A stretch of 64,000 nt of DNA from Asterias amurensis (lineage: Eukaryota > Echinodermata > Asteroidea > Forcipulatida > Asteriidae): positions 9,175,501 through 9,239,500 of the forward strand of contig NC_092669.1 of the NCBI RefSeq assembly GCF_032118995.1, in the 5' to 3' direction. The position numbers and the translations under genes are program-made. Under the pieces are notes generated by a model that was not told where the DNA came from, did no database searches, and saw only the letters and a list, made by a program, of their open reading frames with translations. Below, piece after piece: positions 1-12,400 of this stretch (position 1 is the first letter of the stretch; each line of letters opens with the position of its first letter).

Positions 1-190
1 CAAAATTTATTTTTGCATGTAAAAACACTATAACCTATCATAAGCGGTTAATACGTGTTTTTGTGCTTAAACTGATAAAATAGTATATTTTTGTGACATT
101 TTTTTACAAATTAAAAAAAAAAAAAATACAGCACCTCAGTAGGTAATATTTGAAGGGAAGCTTTCTACAATCATTATAATAAAAAGTACA
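1..190. repeat. Fragment of palindromic MITE (family D)
   Basis: The segment with acagcacctcagtaggtaat and gaagggaagctttctac matches the right arm of the complete copy at 14046-14470. The left side is cut by the window edge. It lies in an intron of CECR2. Confidence 0.6.
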
Positions 191-492
191 AAGAACAGCT
201 TGATCGTGTTGTAGGCTGATAGTGTTGTAGGCTGATAGTGTTGTAGGCCGATTAGCTGTGATGTGTAGGTGCAGCGGAGGCTTCCACCCTGTCAAAAGGG
301 TTCAGATGGCTGGTTTTGTGGATTTATGAAGGTAGAGAGAGGCACCTCATGCAGGTCTTGGAAGAGCATGGCCAATTAAATGAAGACAACTTCTCAGCAG
401 GGTTGTTGTGGCAGGTGGGAGCGTACAAGTTTTTGTTGTACCATTTGTACAAATACACTTACAATCTTTTTGTTTTTCTTGTGATTTGACAG

Positions 493-3400
493 TGATGAAG
501 AGAGCAACAGTGAGTCAATGAACAGCAAACAACAGCTTGACACTCAATCCAATAACAAGAAGAAGGGTCTCAAGAAAGAGCCAGTCAAAAGGACTGCTTC
601 TAGTCCCGTTAAATCAAGAACCACTAACAAACTGTCAAAAGTTACTAAAAGTAAGAAACAAGTTGATACAGGAGTTCGTCAGGGTAAATCCAAAACAAAT
701 GATAAATCCAGCAATGAAACTAGGAGAAAAGAATCCCCCCAAAAGGCAGTCAGTAGAAAGAAAAAGGAAAGTAGTGTTAACATTCCCAAACAAAAGACGC
801 AATCAAAGAAAAGGTGCCTGGAAGATGGTAAATCCAACGGGAAGGGTGTTATTAAGAGCAAGAATAAGACCGTAAAAGAAGCTAGTTCCTCAACTACTAA
901 GTCAGGGAATAAAGACAGCAAAGTCAAAAGCCTGCAAAACAGTGCCTCCAAAACAAGGAAGCGTAAAGTGATTAAATCCAAAGCAATCATTAGTGAGAGT
1001 GATAAAAGTGACGATGAAGACCAACCACTAAAGAAAGTCGCAAAGAGCAAAACATCACATAAAGACATCAAGGCGACGTTAAACCAGCAAAAATCAAACA
1101 AAAAGGATTCCCAGTCAGCAAGTAAAACTGACCAGCGTAAGGGAACCCACACTAAAGGCAAGAGTAACAACAATAAGTCAGAGGATGGACAACAAGCAAA
1201 TGCAAAGAAAGAAAGAAAACAAAAGAAGCTTCCAGTGAGTGTCAGTACTCAAGAAGAAGTGAAACCGATGAGTAGTGAAGATGATATATCGTCTGTATTG
1301 AGTACCATAGAGTCAACTGATAGCGATAGTGAAGATGAGTTGGAGTCTCCACGATGGCATTTAGTCTGTCATTCTCAAGAGGATTGGCAACAACTTACAG
1401 ACTTCTTCAAGAAAAGTAAACTCAAATGTGAGAAGGAATTATACAAGACTCTTGCCAATGACTTCCTGCCTGAAATACAAAGCTTGTTTGCAGCCAAGGT
1501 AAATAGTGTTGACTTTGAATAGTGTATCTGAATCTGAGCAATAATCCATTGCATTTTAGGTCTTTTAGGTGATGGTTATTGTTTGGGCCAAAGTAGAAAG
1601 GATCATTCGTCTTGGTGTCATATGCAGAGTTGTGGCCACGGTGGGCGGTGCTGGGCAGGCCAGGACTTTCAATTTTTTTCCCAGCACTCGCAATTTTTTC
1701 CCAACACTCTGAGGAAAATACATTGTGCTGCTCAGCGCAGATTTCAAAAGAATGTCCACTCTGCATTCTGAGACGTAGCTAACGAGAAGGAGTATCATAT
1801 GTTACAGAGAAATAACCAAGAGAAATCAAAAGGCCATTCAACTTATTGTATGGCCCACCAAAACATGAACAGTTTGGAAACCTGGCATCGTGCACGAATC
1901 GTGCACTGCAGCATGAATAATGGCCCCATAATTACACATACATAATTTGGTTGAGATGCTTGATGTCGTTGGACTTCAATTTTTATTTTTTATTGCCACT
2001 CACTAAAATTGTTCTAGCTACAACCCTGGTCATATGCATGTTGGATCATTACAGTGGTTGACAGTTTTTGAAATGAATGTGATGCCTTGCAATGCAAATC
2101 ATGTTCATGGACTGAGAAACCAAGCTTGCATTGGCCATGACATTCTCAAGAAATTTTAATCGTAGGACTTGTCAATTTATGTGACGAAAATAAATATTAA
2201 AATTGGGTGAAACGCACATGAAAAGTTCACTGTATAACTTTTTTTGTGTGAAACATCCTGTGCTGAATCATATGTTATTATTGTTGCTGATTCATCCAAA
2301 CCTCATTTTGGAAACAAAATTGCTGAGAAAAAAGGCACATTCACACGCATTTATATTGTTCATACTTTGCTCCCTTAATGCAAGGATTATATTGATTTAT
2401 TGTTTGATGCAGGAGAAAGCTCTTCGAAAGAAACTTCAAGAGTTGGAACCACGCAGAGCATCTTCACGTGTTGTCATCATGCAGCTCAAACGAGAAGAAG
2501 ACGTAAGTCATCTATTCTTTGGTTTCTCAAACTAATTACACCCCCCATGTAATCTATAACACTCATATTATGTTACTCATGTTCTTAGGAACAGTTTGGA
2601 GCAATTTGTACAAACTGATTTGGACAGTTGTTAAGGCCAGGTCACACAGGTTTCGAGAACGAGAATAAAAAACAACACAATGCATGTCCTCGATTGGTTG
2701 AATAAGCGTGCGCGTATTACAACTCAACCAATAGAATGCGTTCTCTTTGCGTTGTTATCAGTATCGTTTTCATTTGCGCTGCAATGTGACCAGGCCTTAT
2801 ATGTCCATGTTGCAGTTTCATGTTGTGTTTGTCATGTTGTTTGGCCTACACAACAGATCTGGACAGCATGTTTGTCAAGAATGCGGTTAAAGGCAGTGGA
2901 CACTGTTGGTAATCACTGTTAACAATCAATAAAGAGCTGATAGTATCAAACATTGTGAGAAGCGGCTCACTCTGAAGTAACATAGTTTTCGAGAAAGAAG
3001 TAATTTTCCTCTAAAATATTTGAACTTCATTTCGAGACCTCAGAATTTGATATTGAAGTCTCGAAATTAAGCATCTGAAAGCACACAACTTCGTGTGACA
3101 AGGGTGTTTAAAGCCAGTGGACACTATTGGTAATTGTCAAAGACCAGTCTTCTCACTTGGTGTATCTCAACATATGCATAAAATTAAAAACCTGTGAAAA
3201 TTTGAGCTTGATTGGTCGTCGGAGTTACAAGATAACTATGAAAGAAAAAAACCACCCTTGTCACACGAGGTTGTGTGCTTTCAGATGCTTGATTTCGGGA
3301 CCTCAAATTCTAAACTTGAGGTCTCGAAATCAAATTCGTGGAAAATTACTTCTTTCTCGAAAACTGCTCCACTTTAGAGGGAGCCGTTCCTCCGTTCGTT

Positions 3401-6400
3401 TTATACTACCAACCTCTCCCCATTACTTGTTACCAAGTAAGGTTTTATGCTTATAATTATTTTGAGTAATTTCCAATTCGCAAGTTCGACCACTAATTGA
3501 GTTCAAATTTGTACAGGTTTGTTATTTTGTGCATATGTTGAGATACACCAAGTGAGAAGACTGATCTTTGACAATTACCAAAGGTGTCCAGTGTCTTTAA
3601 GAGCATATTGAGGTTGTGCTAATGGCTTGGCCAACTACTAGATGATTAACTGTTATTTGCTTATTGTTTACAGGAGAGAATGAAGTCCATTGAAGAGGCA
3701 GAACAAACTTCCATGAGGCTACAAGCTGAAGAAGATAAACGAGAAAAGATGAAACTGCGCAACAAACTTCAAGAACAGTCTACAAACTCAGGTAGTTATC
3801 TACAGTTATTGTATTAAACATAATTGGGGTTGGACAAAGAATTGACCAGGGTAGGATTCGAACCATAGACCTCCGGATTAACATGCCAGCGCTCTTCCAA
3901 CTGAGCTGTCTAGCCCTATGTTGGCGGTCTCCCTATTTTGTCAATATCTTTGTTCGAGGGTGCCAGTCAGAAGCCAAACAACCATTGATTGACATGTACA
4001 TTTCGATACAACCCGGGAAGCGGCAGCCAGGGATATCACCTCAAGGGGATGCAACTTTTGTTTCAGATATCAATATAAACCACAAGGGAAACTGACTGGG
4101 TAAATTTCTAAATGATTTTTGGGGTTGAACAAAGAATTGACAATAAAAGGACATACATTTTAGGGGTTTCCCTTGACTTATTTGTTCAATCGGCCGCCGG
4201 GCGAGTTAAACGGAATTCACATTCGCCCGCTGTTTTTTTTTACTAGCCGCATGTATTTATATACATAATTTAGAAACGTAAACAAAAAAAGGGGGAGGGG
4301 GAGTCAAGTCCTTAGAATTGCCTTTTTTGTTGATTTTTATCTCTAAATTTATGCCCTAAATTATCCCTTTTCCATCAACAACCATTTTAATGAATTTGTG
4401 GTTTGAGGATCAGTTGTTTTGAATATGTTTTGAACTCCATTTGCAACAAAATCTTTACAGTGAATCAACAATCGGTCATTGAGGAATAATTCAATGAACT
4501 TTGGTCTGCAACGCCCTCCGTCGACAAAAGTTGTCCATGTTATTAGAATTCCTCCAAGGCAGTGCATTGTGCACAATCTGCAAGCATAATGCACAACGTA
4601 TGGCAATTCTTTACTCTGTTCCTGAACATGTACTGCATTGATGTCAAGTCAAGAAGATCGTGAATATTGAATTTCCAACAGCCATCAATGGCCAATGGCC
4701 AATCACAGCGTGTGGATTGTTGGTGGTTAGAATGGACTTCGGTCAACTGTGTTTGTGTGTTGTGTATGTGCTCTGCTGCATCTCCATGGCTGCATGGACA
4801 GTGTTGGCGTCCGTGTGAGGATACTCTGCACCATGTGGTTTGTGCACTGGTTTTTAATTGATTGTACGTGTTTTCCGAAATGAACAACAGCAACTCAGAT
4901 CCCGATCATGGCCAAATTTAATCTAGCAAATATCTAGTCTTGTCAAACTTACTATTTTAAAAGCTTTAGTAAAAGTTTTTTGTGTGATTTTGCCACTATA
5001 CCCAGTGTCCAGTGCCTTTCAGGTTTTCGTTGTTCTACACATCATTGTAATTTTTAAAATTTTCGTTTATGTTTCTAGCGAGTTGTCCTGATAAACCACA
5101 GACTAAGAAGTGTAAAGGAAAAGCCAAGAAGACAAAGAAAATGTCTGACAGTATTGATATGAAACTACAGCAAGGTAAGGTAAACTTGTGTTTAAGCTGC
5201 TGTAGTTTGTCACTTGTTTGTTACGTCTGGTCAATCTATAATAATTGTTGTTTTGTGAACTGGGTGGACAAACCAGACTACTAACTTTATCAATTTCTGC
5301 TAAGCTGCAACCCAGTGCATTTTAAGCAGCTTTGATCTTGATGTGCACACCATGAATGCATTCACTGCTGAATCTGAAAGTATCAATACATATTTATTCC
5401 ATTTTGTATGTATATTTTTTTAGGGTTAATTTCCGCAGTGCAACTTTTGGTCAGGAAGTTTAAAGGAACACGTTGCCTTGGATTGGTCGAGTTAAGGTCT
5501 TCGAAAAGCATATGAAATCATGCAAATGGTTAGATAGATAATTTAAAAGTAGAATACAATGATCCACGCAAACATGCATCAAAATTGCACGGTAGGCCAT
5601 TTTTTGGAGTCAAAATTTTGACTCTATGAAATGGCCGATCTTGTTAGTTGTGTGAATCATTATAATCTACTTTTAAAATATCCATATGCAGTTCATAACA
5701 AACGGTTTCAAACACTTTTCAAAGACCAACTCGTTCGATTCAATGCTATGTGTTTCTTTAAGTAAACACACATGTGCCCAATTTCATCAAGTTGCTTGTA
5801 CAGAAGGTAGCTAAGGAGAACAAATCCTGCTTACCAGAATTAGGTCATCAACCAAAATACCATGTCAAATGTACCATCGGTGATCTTGGACATAACAATA
5901 ATAATTTGGTGATCTTGGACGTAATAATAAAAGTAATATCAAAGTCTTATACAGCGCATGTATCTACCAAACAAGGTACTCAAGGCGCTGAGTATGTATA
6001 AACTTTCCTAGAAAGATAAGCTCTTGAAGTGATGAATTCCAAACCCAATTATTTAGCACATTATAATGGTTTACAAGGTGCTACGGCGCATACAGCAGCT
6101 ACATGGCATTCAACTGTTCTATAGCCTACTACATTTATATTTATATTACCCAGTGGGCTTAGTGGGTAGAGTGTAACAATATGAAGGTAACTAACATTTC
6201 TTGATGATGTTTTTAGTGTTTGATGCAGTCAACGGTCATGAGGATTCTTGGCCCTTCAGTGATCCAGTCGATGAGGCATATGCTCCTGCTTATTATCAGA
6301 TCATCATCAAACCAATGTGTCTAACTCTCATCCAGAAGAAACTCAACAAGAAAGACTACAAGACAAAAGAGGAGGTTTGTTCAAGAATAGTCATGATAGA

Positions 6401-9400
6401 TGTGTGTTAGCACTGTATACTCATTACTTTCCCGAGCCATTTGAAAAAATATCACAGGCATGTTACTCGGGTGGGATTCGAACCCACGACCCTTGCAATT
6501 CTAGAGCAGTGTCTTACCAACTAGACTAGCGAGATTGCCCGGTAGCTAGAGGTCGTTCAAATCCAATGTTTTGGCAGCGGGTACCGCTATGATATGATAG
6601 ATGTTTAATTTGCATCAGGGATAAAGAATATAAATTTTTGGTTTTTACCCATACACCGATGTGTGTTACCACTGTATACTCGGTACTTTCCCGAGTCCTG
6701 TGAACAAATATCACAGGCACAAGCATAGTCAAATATTTTTTGCAAATGGGTAAAAAGTTTGCACATAATTGAAAAGAAAGTGTATGGAGAATTTATAAAC
6801 CAAAGATGTAACAAAGTCTTGGTACCTGTTATCCTGAAAAGATTGAAATATTCAGTGAAGTATAGTTACTCAAAGTTTGCTTTGCTTGTTTGCTGGCTGC
6901 ATGTTTAGACCATCTGCTTGGGATAAACTAAAAAGATAAAAACTAGTAAACTCCCAATTTTTTAATTTTTTATTTACAAATGTGCTGATTAATATTCAAT
7001 ACATACCAATACAATATCATGCTAGAAAGGGGAAACATAAAAAGAGTAATTTATCTCCCATAATCTAGTTTTCAACAAGCACAATGTGCAACCGATGCAT
7101 TTTTGTGAAGTAGTAAAGCAATGGATATGTTTGTTATTGACTTTGTGCATGTTCGTGTGGTTGCTTATTGTGAGTGTGGCACTCAAACAAGCAGAATTGA
7201 TTCAGAGGTTATTGTCTCGACTCGGACATGATATCAGACAGAACTGGCACTGGTATGGAACTTAATGTTCACGGGGGTTTCAAACTAAAAATAAAGGTAC
7301 ATGTAATAAAAACAATACAAGTCTTACTAGGACAGTCATAATTTGTATATCAGGCAACCAAAAGTCATAACTCTTCAATAGATGGACACTGACAGTTAAA
7401 AAGCATGCAGGAACTTGGACAAATAATCTAAGGCCAAATAACAAAAAATACCAGTTGATTCAGATTTTTTCAAAAAAGAGGAGGATGAGGGCCTTACTAT
7501 TTACTAATTACTATTTTTTTTCAAGATGGCCGCTAAGTATTTCAAATCAAACAGGCCACCAATTCTTCAGTTTGAATCAACCGCAAACTTATTTATACCT
7601 ATTAGTTGCATGAGGACCTGCGTTAACACTAACATTAACAGGGTGGGATAACACTATTAATAGAATCGCTGGTAGGCATTCACTAATATTGTTTTATGAA
7701 ACAGACGGTTACAAGTGTTCGAGAGCATCAAGTTAGATTCGGGAAAAGCTCCTAGGCTAGTCCTTTTGAAAAGTTGGATAAAAAAAGGGATGCCGCCCCA
7801 AAAAAGGATGCGGGCGGGGACGATCAACTGGTATTTTTATTTTATTTGGCCTAATGTAAATATGTTATTGATCGGTAGTTGCTATTGATCAGTAGTAAGC
7901 TATTGTAACACTTCACAGTGAGAGAGCAAGAAGCTTACAATGTGGCATGTAATGTGGCATTTAATGCTGCTAGTGTCCACAACAACTTGTCAGAATAATG
8001 GTTTCTATCTGGTTCACAACCGATGAACTAAATCCTGGTGATGAGAAGGGGCTGCACTTTGAAGACAATTAAAACTAACCTTGTAAAAAATAAGCAACTA
8101 CTTGTAGTCAATAATACATTGACTATAGTAATTGTCTTCAGATAACCAGTTCACGGCTTGAAGCACTTATGTATATATATCACAAATTTCTGCTTACAGA
8201 GTTTTCTTAAGCAGAGCTTCCATAAGTCATAGTCTCTGCTTACTAACCTACCAAACTAACCTACCAAAAGTTCTTTTGAGTCAATGAGTCAAGTAATGTA
8301 ATCCATTCAGAGCACACACTTAAAACTTTATGAAATACTCTTTTGCTATTTGTTCCGCTGAAAAGCGATTTGCTTGCTGGTAAACAATTATTTGGATGTG
8401 TTTCCTGAATATGCAGACAATGAAACCGTTAATTGACATGAGGATTATGAGATTGAAGTCAGTCAACCTTTATATAATTTAAAAGCAGTTCGAAAATAAC
8501 CTGTGTTTGGGTTAAGGTTAGGGTTAGGGTTAGGGTTAGGTTTTAAAAAATTGGAGTCCTGGGAACATTGGATTGCGTCCATTGTACAATATCTGATATT
8601 ACTCTCCCAGCTGTAAATAATATTACATCAAACTGTATTGAAACTGATCTACAGTACATCATTCTCATATCTGCATTCGGCATATTGCTTTATTTGTGTG
8701 ACAGTTTGAACGAGATATGAACCAGCTGTTTACAAACTGCTTGGAATACAATGGCCCTGGAAATGGTAATTATTCTCCTGCATTGTGTATCATCTAGAGT
8801 ATCATGTATGACTATACCTCATACATATTCATCACAGAGAGACGAGTTCTCATTGTTCCATTCATCATCACGTGCTATGTGTTAATTTTGCTAATTACCA
8901 AGCACGCATGTGAGTATGCAGTGGTAAATGCGCATGACAAGGAGGAATAGCTCCCCGGGAGCTATTGTACTTGTCATGCGCATTACCATTGTGCGACGTC
9001 ATCCCCAGGCGCTATTCTACTTGTCATACGCTTAACGATCGTGGTACTGTTTATATACACGCACGAACACAGCTCTCTTTACTAGCGGCATCCAACACAT
9101 GAACAGACGTATCATGTACATTTTATTTCACAGTTGTCATTTTCCCTTGCTCCAAATCATGTTCTGGTAACTGAATATGTATGAAGTATAGTGAAACAAA
9201 TATAACATGGTTTCTATCATGTGACTAGTCGATGTAAGCTCCCCTCGGTGTTGGGAGTTGATAAACTAGTTCCCTCGGCTACGCCTCGGAAACTAGTTTG
9301 TCAACTTACAATACCTCGGGGAGCTAATATTGACTAGTGACCCTCAAACCATTATATTTGTATCTTATTAGTCCAAGTCATGCTTCATAACTACCCTACT

Positions 9401-12400
9401 GATAGAAGGGGGAATAAATCCTCCTAAAACCATTATACATAATCATTGTTCTCTCGGTTGACATTATTCCTAAAACCATTATACACATTCATTGTTCTCT
9501 CAGTTGACATTATTCCTAAGTCTTTTGTCAATTGTAGAAAGCTATCTTCTGATCTGTATTTAAGGTCTGAAAAGTAAAGCTTTCACCCTGGTCTAAAAAT
9601 GTTGTATTCATGCAACATGAAGACACTAGAGTAACTATTGCTGACTCGTGTCATTGTAATGTCTGCTTTTTGTGTATGTGCAATTCAACAACTTCAAACA
9701 AGTCAAGTATATGTATGTGTCGAATTACATGCAATAAAAAACTGACGGGGTTTTCTCTTACAATTTGTTTCACTCGCCCGATGGACAATCAGCCACAATT
9801 TTGGGTCCCCCGCAAGTTGGAAGTATTAGCAGCACAATATGTACCTCAGGCATGCAACTCTTCCGCATTTTTTTTTTAAAAGCCCAATATATGCCTGGCA
9901 ACCACAATGTACAACTTTTATAAGCCTACAATGTATACATGCTAACAATGCACCTTAGAGCATGATAAACCTCAACATTTTCTAGGGTACCATTGTGGGT
10001 CTCGTGTCCCGTGGCGTTTCGGCTGTCTCGCTCCTCACTTGGGTTGTGCCGTTGAAGATTTCCCCGTTTTTTTTCAATGGGCAGTTGCATGCCTGGTACC
10101 TATTTTGGCCTCTTTTACTGAACATTCACTTTATTACAAAATACAATACATAACAAAGTTTAAGCTAATTATGATGAAAAGTTTGACAGGTTAGTTTATT
10201 AATTGATTGATATATTTCTTGATCTAGAATACACTCTGATGGCTGAGAATCTGAAATCTTGTTTGGAGTACAACCTGGAGCAGGTATTTCTGAAACAAGA
10301 AGTTGACAATGAAGATGAAGACAGCGAGGATGAAACTCCAACATTAGAGCAATATCATCGACCACCACAACGACAATCAGCAAGAAATGCAAACACAAGA
10401 TTAGAAAAACTAGAGGATAGGGTGTATGCTAGACTGAGGGGACTAAGCGGAAGTGAATCCAGTATCTTAGAAAGTAACAATAGTTCAGAAATGATGAGTG
10501 ATGAAGAGGAGGGTTTGCAGCCTGACACTAAGGAGATAAAGAGTAGTGATGACCAAGAGGAAATAGTTAAAGATGAACCCGAAGAAGAAGTATCTGACCA
10601 TCCAGACATTGACTCGAAGACTTCATCTCCTCTTAGTATCTCTGATCATCATTCATTCGATAGTAATGACAACAAAGCATATGAGGCATGTTCATCCAAA
10701 TCAGAGGATGGTAATAGTGATAATGACGTGGATGTACATACTTCAGATGGAGAGAGTGCCACACCTAACCAACTGTCTACTTCAAGACTAGGTCAACACA
10801 GAGATATATGGGCTTCCAAACCAGTGGGTGTTATAGCATTCGCTCCTGGAGTCCCAACACAGGATGTATTGCAACCAGTGGACACTGAAGACACAAAGAA
10901 AGATCTAACACCTCCATCTAAGACACAAGAACCGGTACATAGTCACACACAGGCTTTAGGCAGTAGTGCAACTGAAGTAGAAAGGAAAGAGACACCTGGA
11001 CAGTACTTGAACACACAATCACAAGGACCGAGTGCCATTTCTAAGGTCAATCGTGTCAAACCCATTCAGAATGTCAGTCCCTATGTACCTGATACTCAGT
11101 CTGTAAAAACTAAACAACTATTGACACCTCCTTCACGTGATCAGTATCAACGAACTCAACCAATGGCTCAGGGTGTACAACCAATGATAGATTTAAGTTT
11201 AAATCGTCCAGATGTTTTAAAACCACTGACGCCAGCTACGAATGAGACACCAAAACATAGTGATATGTCTTTTCATCAGCAAAACACTGTTTCAGTAAAC
11301 AGTGGTTTGAATCATGTTCTACCTCAGGGAAATCTGTATGGACCTTCCAGTCTTAATCAAGATTCAGATGATAAGCATTCCAAGCAATTCAGTTACTCAG
11401 GAAGTAGTATTAAGCCTAAGAGAAGCCAGCCCATGAGTGCACCTGAGCTGCCTGCACCACTCACAGTGTTGCCAGACAGACATGTCAAACATGAGCCTTC
11501 AATGCGTGTTCCAGCAGTACAACCTTTATTGCCTTCCTCAAACTACACAATGCAAGCTACTCATCATGAACAAGTTGCCAATATAAGAAGCAATACCTTT
11601 CAACAGTCGGGTGTTATTGCAGACTACAAGCCTAACAATGCAGCAGAACCGATGTGCCATGATCCATCACAGAAGCTTTGGCATCCATTGGGCAGCGAAG
11701 ATAAAATGACCTCTGCTACTTATGATAAGACACATCAGTCAAGTCCTCATACACTACCTAAATCTAATCCGCTATATCCCCATCAAATGAAGCTAGCACC
11801 ATCAGCTCCTAATCAACCGTTACACTCCTCATCAAGTGGCAATATACTGGAGTCTCTTCTTCATAAACAGTCACATGCATCGGGATACCAACATTCAGGA
11901 GACATCACCAACCATCCTAAATTACCAAGTACTTCTCCAATGTATATGGAAAACAAAAGTAGAGATAATATGGCCAGTCAGGAGCAACAGTTTACTTCTA
12001 AACATCCGATGCAACCCAAACTTGTCCCCCATGATAATGTTGGGTACCAAGGGTCCCATGGGTCCCATGGTCAGAGTCAGCCACTCAAACAGCAGACTGA
12101 CTATGGGTCTCCTCAGTCATTTGCATATAGTAAACAGAATTTGCCATCTCAAACAAATTGTGTCAAAACATATATGACTACAGCTAATACCCACACTCAG
12201 CCAGGAAATGTGAAGTTATATCATAATCCGATAAATGTGACAACTAATCCTTCACAATCCATAGCAAGACAGCCAGATAAATCATTGCGGGAGGTTGCTA
12301 AGCAACAAAAGGTAGCATCTTCTCCATTGTACCCTCATACATCCTCTGTGCAGTCTGTACCAGTCAATCAGACCGGGTATGAGAATGTTGGAGCTTACTT

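Noticed and set aside
679..1173. 164-codon minus-strand frame rich in Leu
   Set aside because: Antisense shadow of the Lys/Ser-rich CECR2 exon; low complexity and no independent support.
3848..3917. tRNA-Asn-like gene on the minus strand
   Set aside because: A and B boxes are present but the head is joined to a SINE body with repeated flanks.
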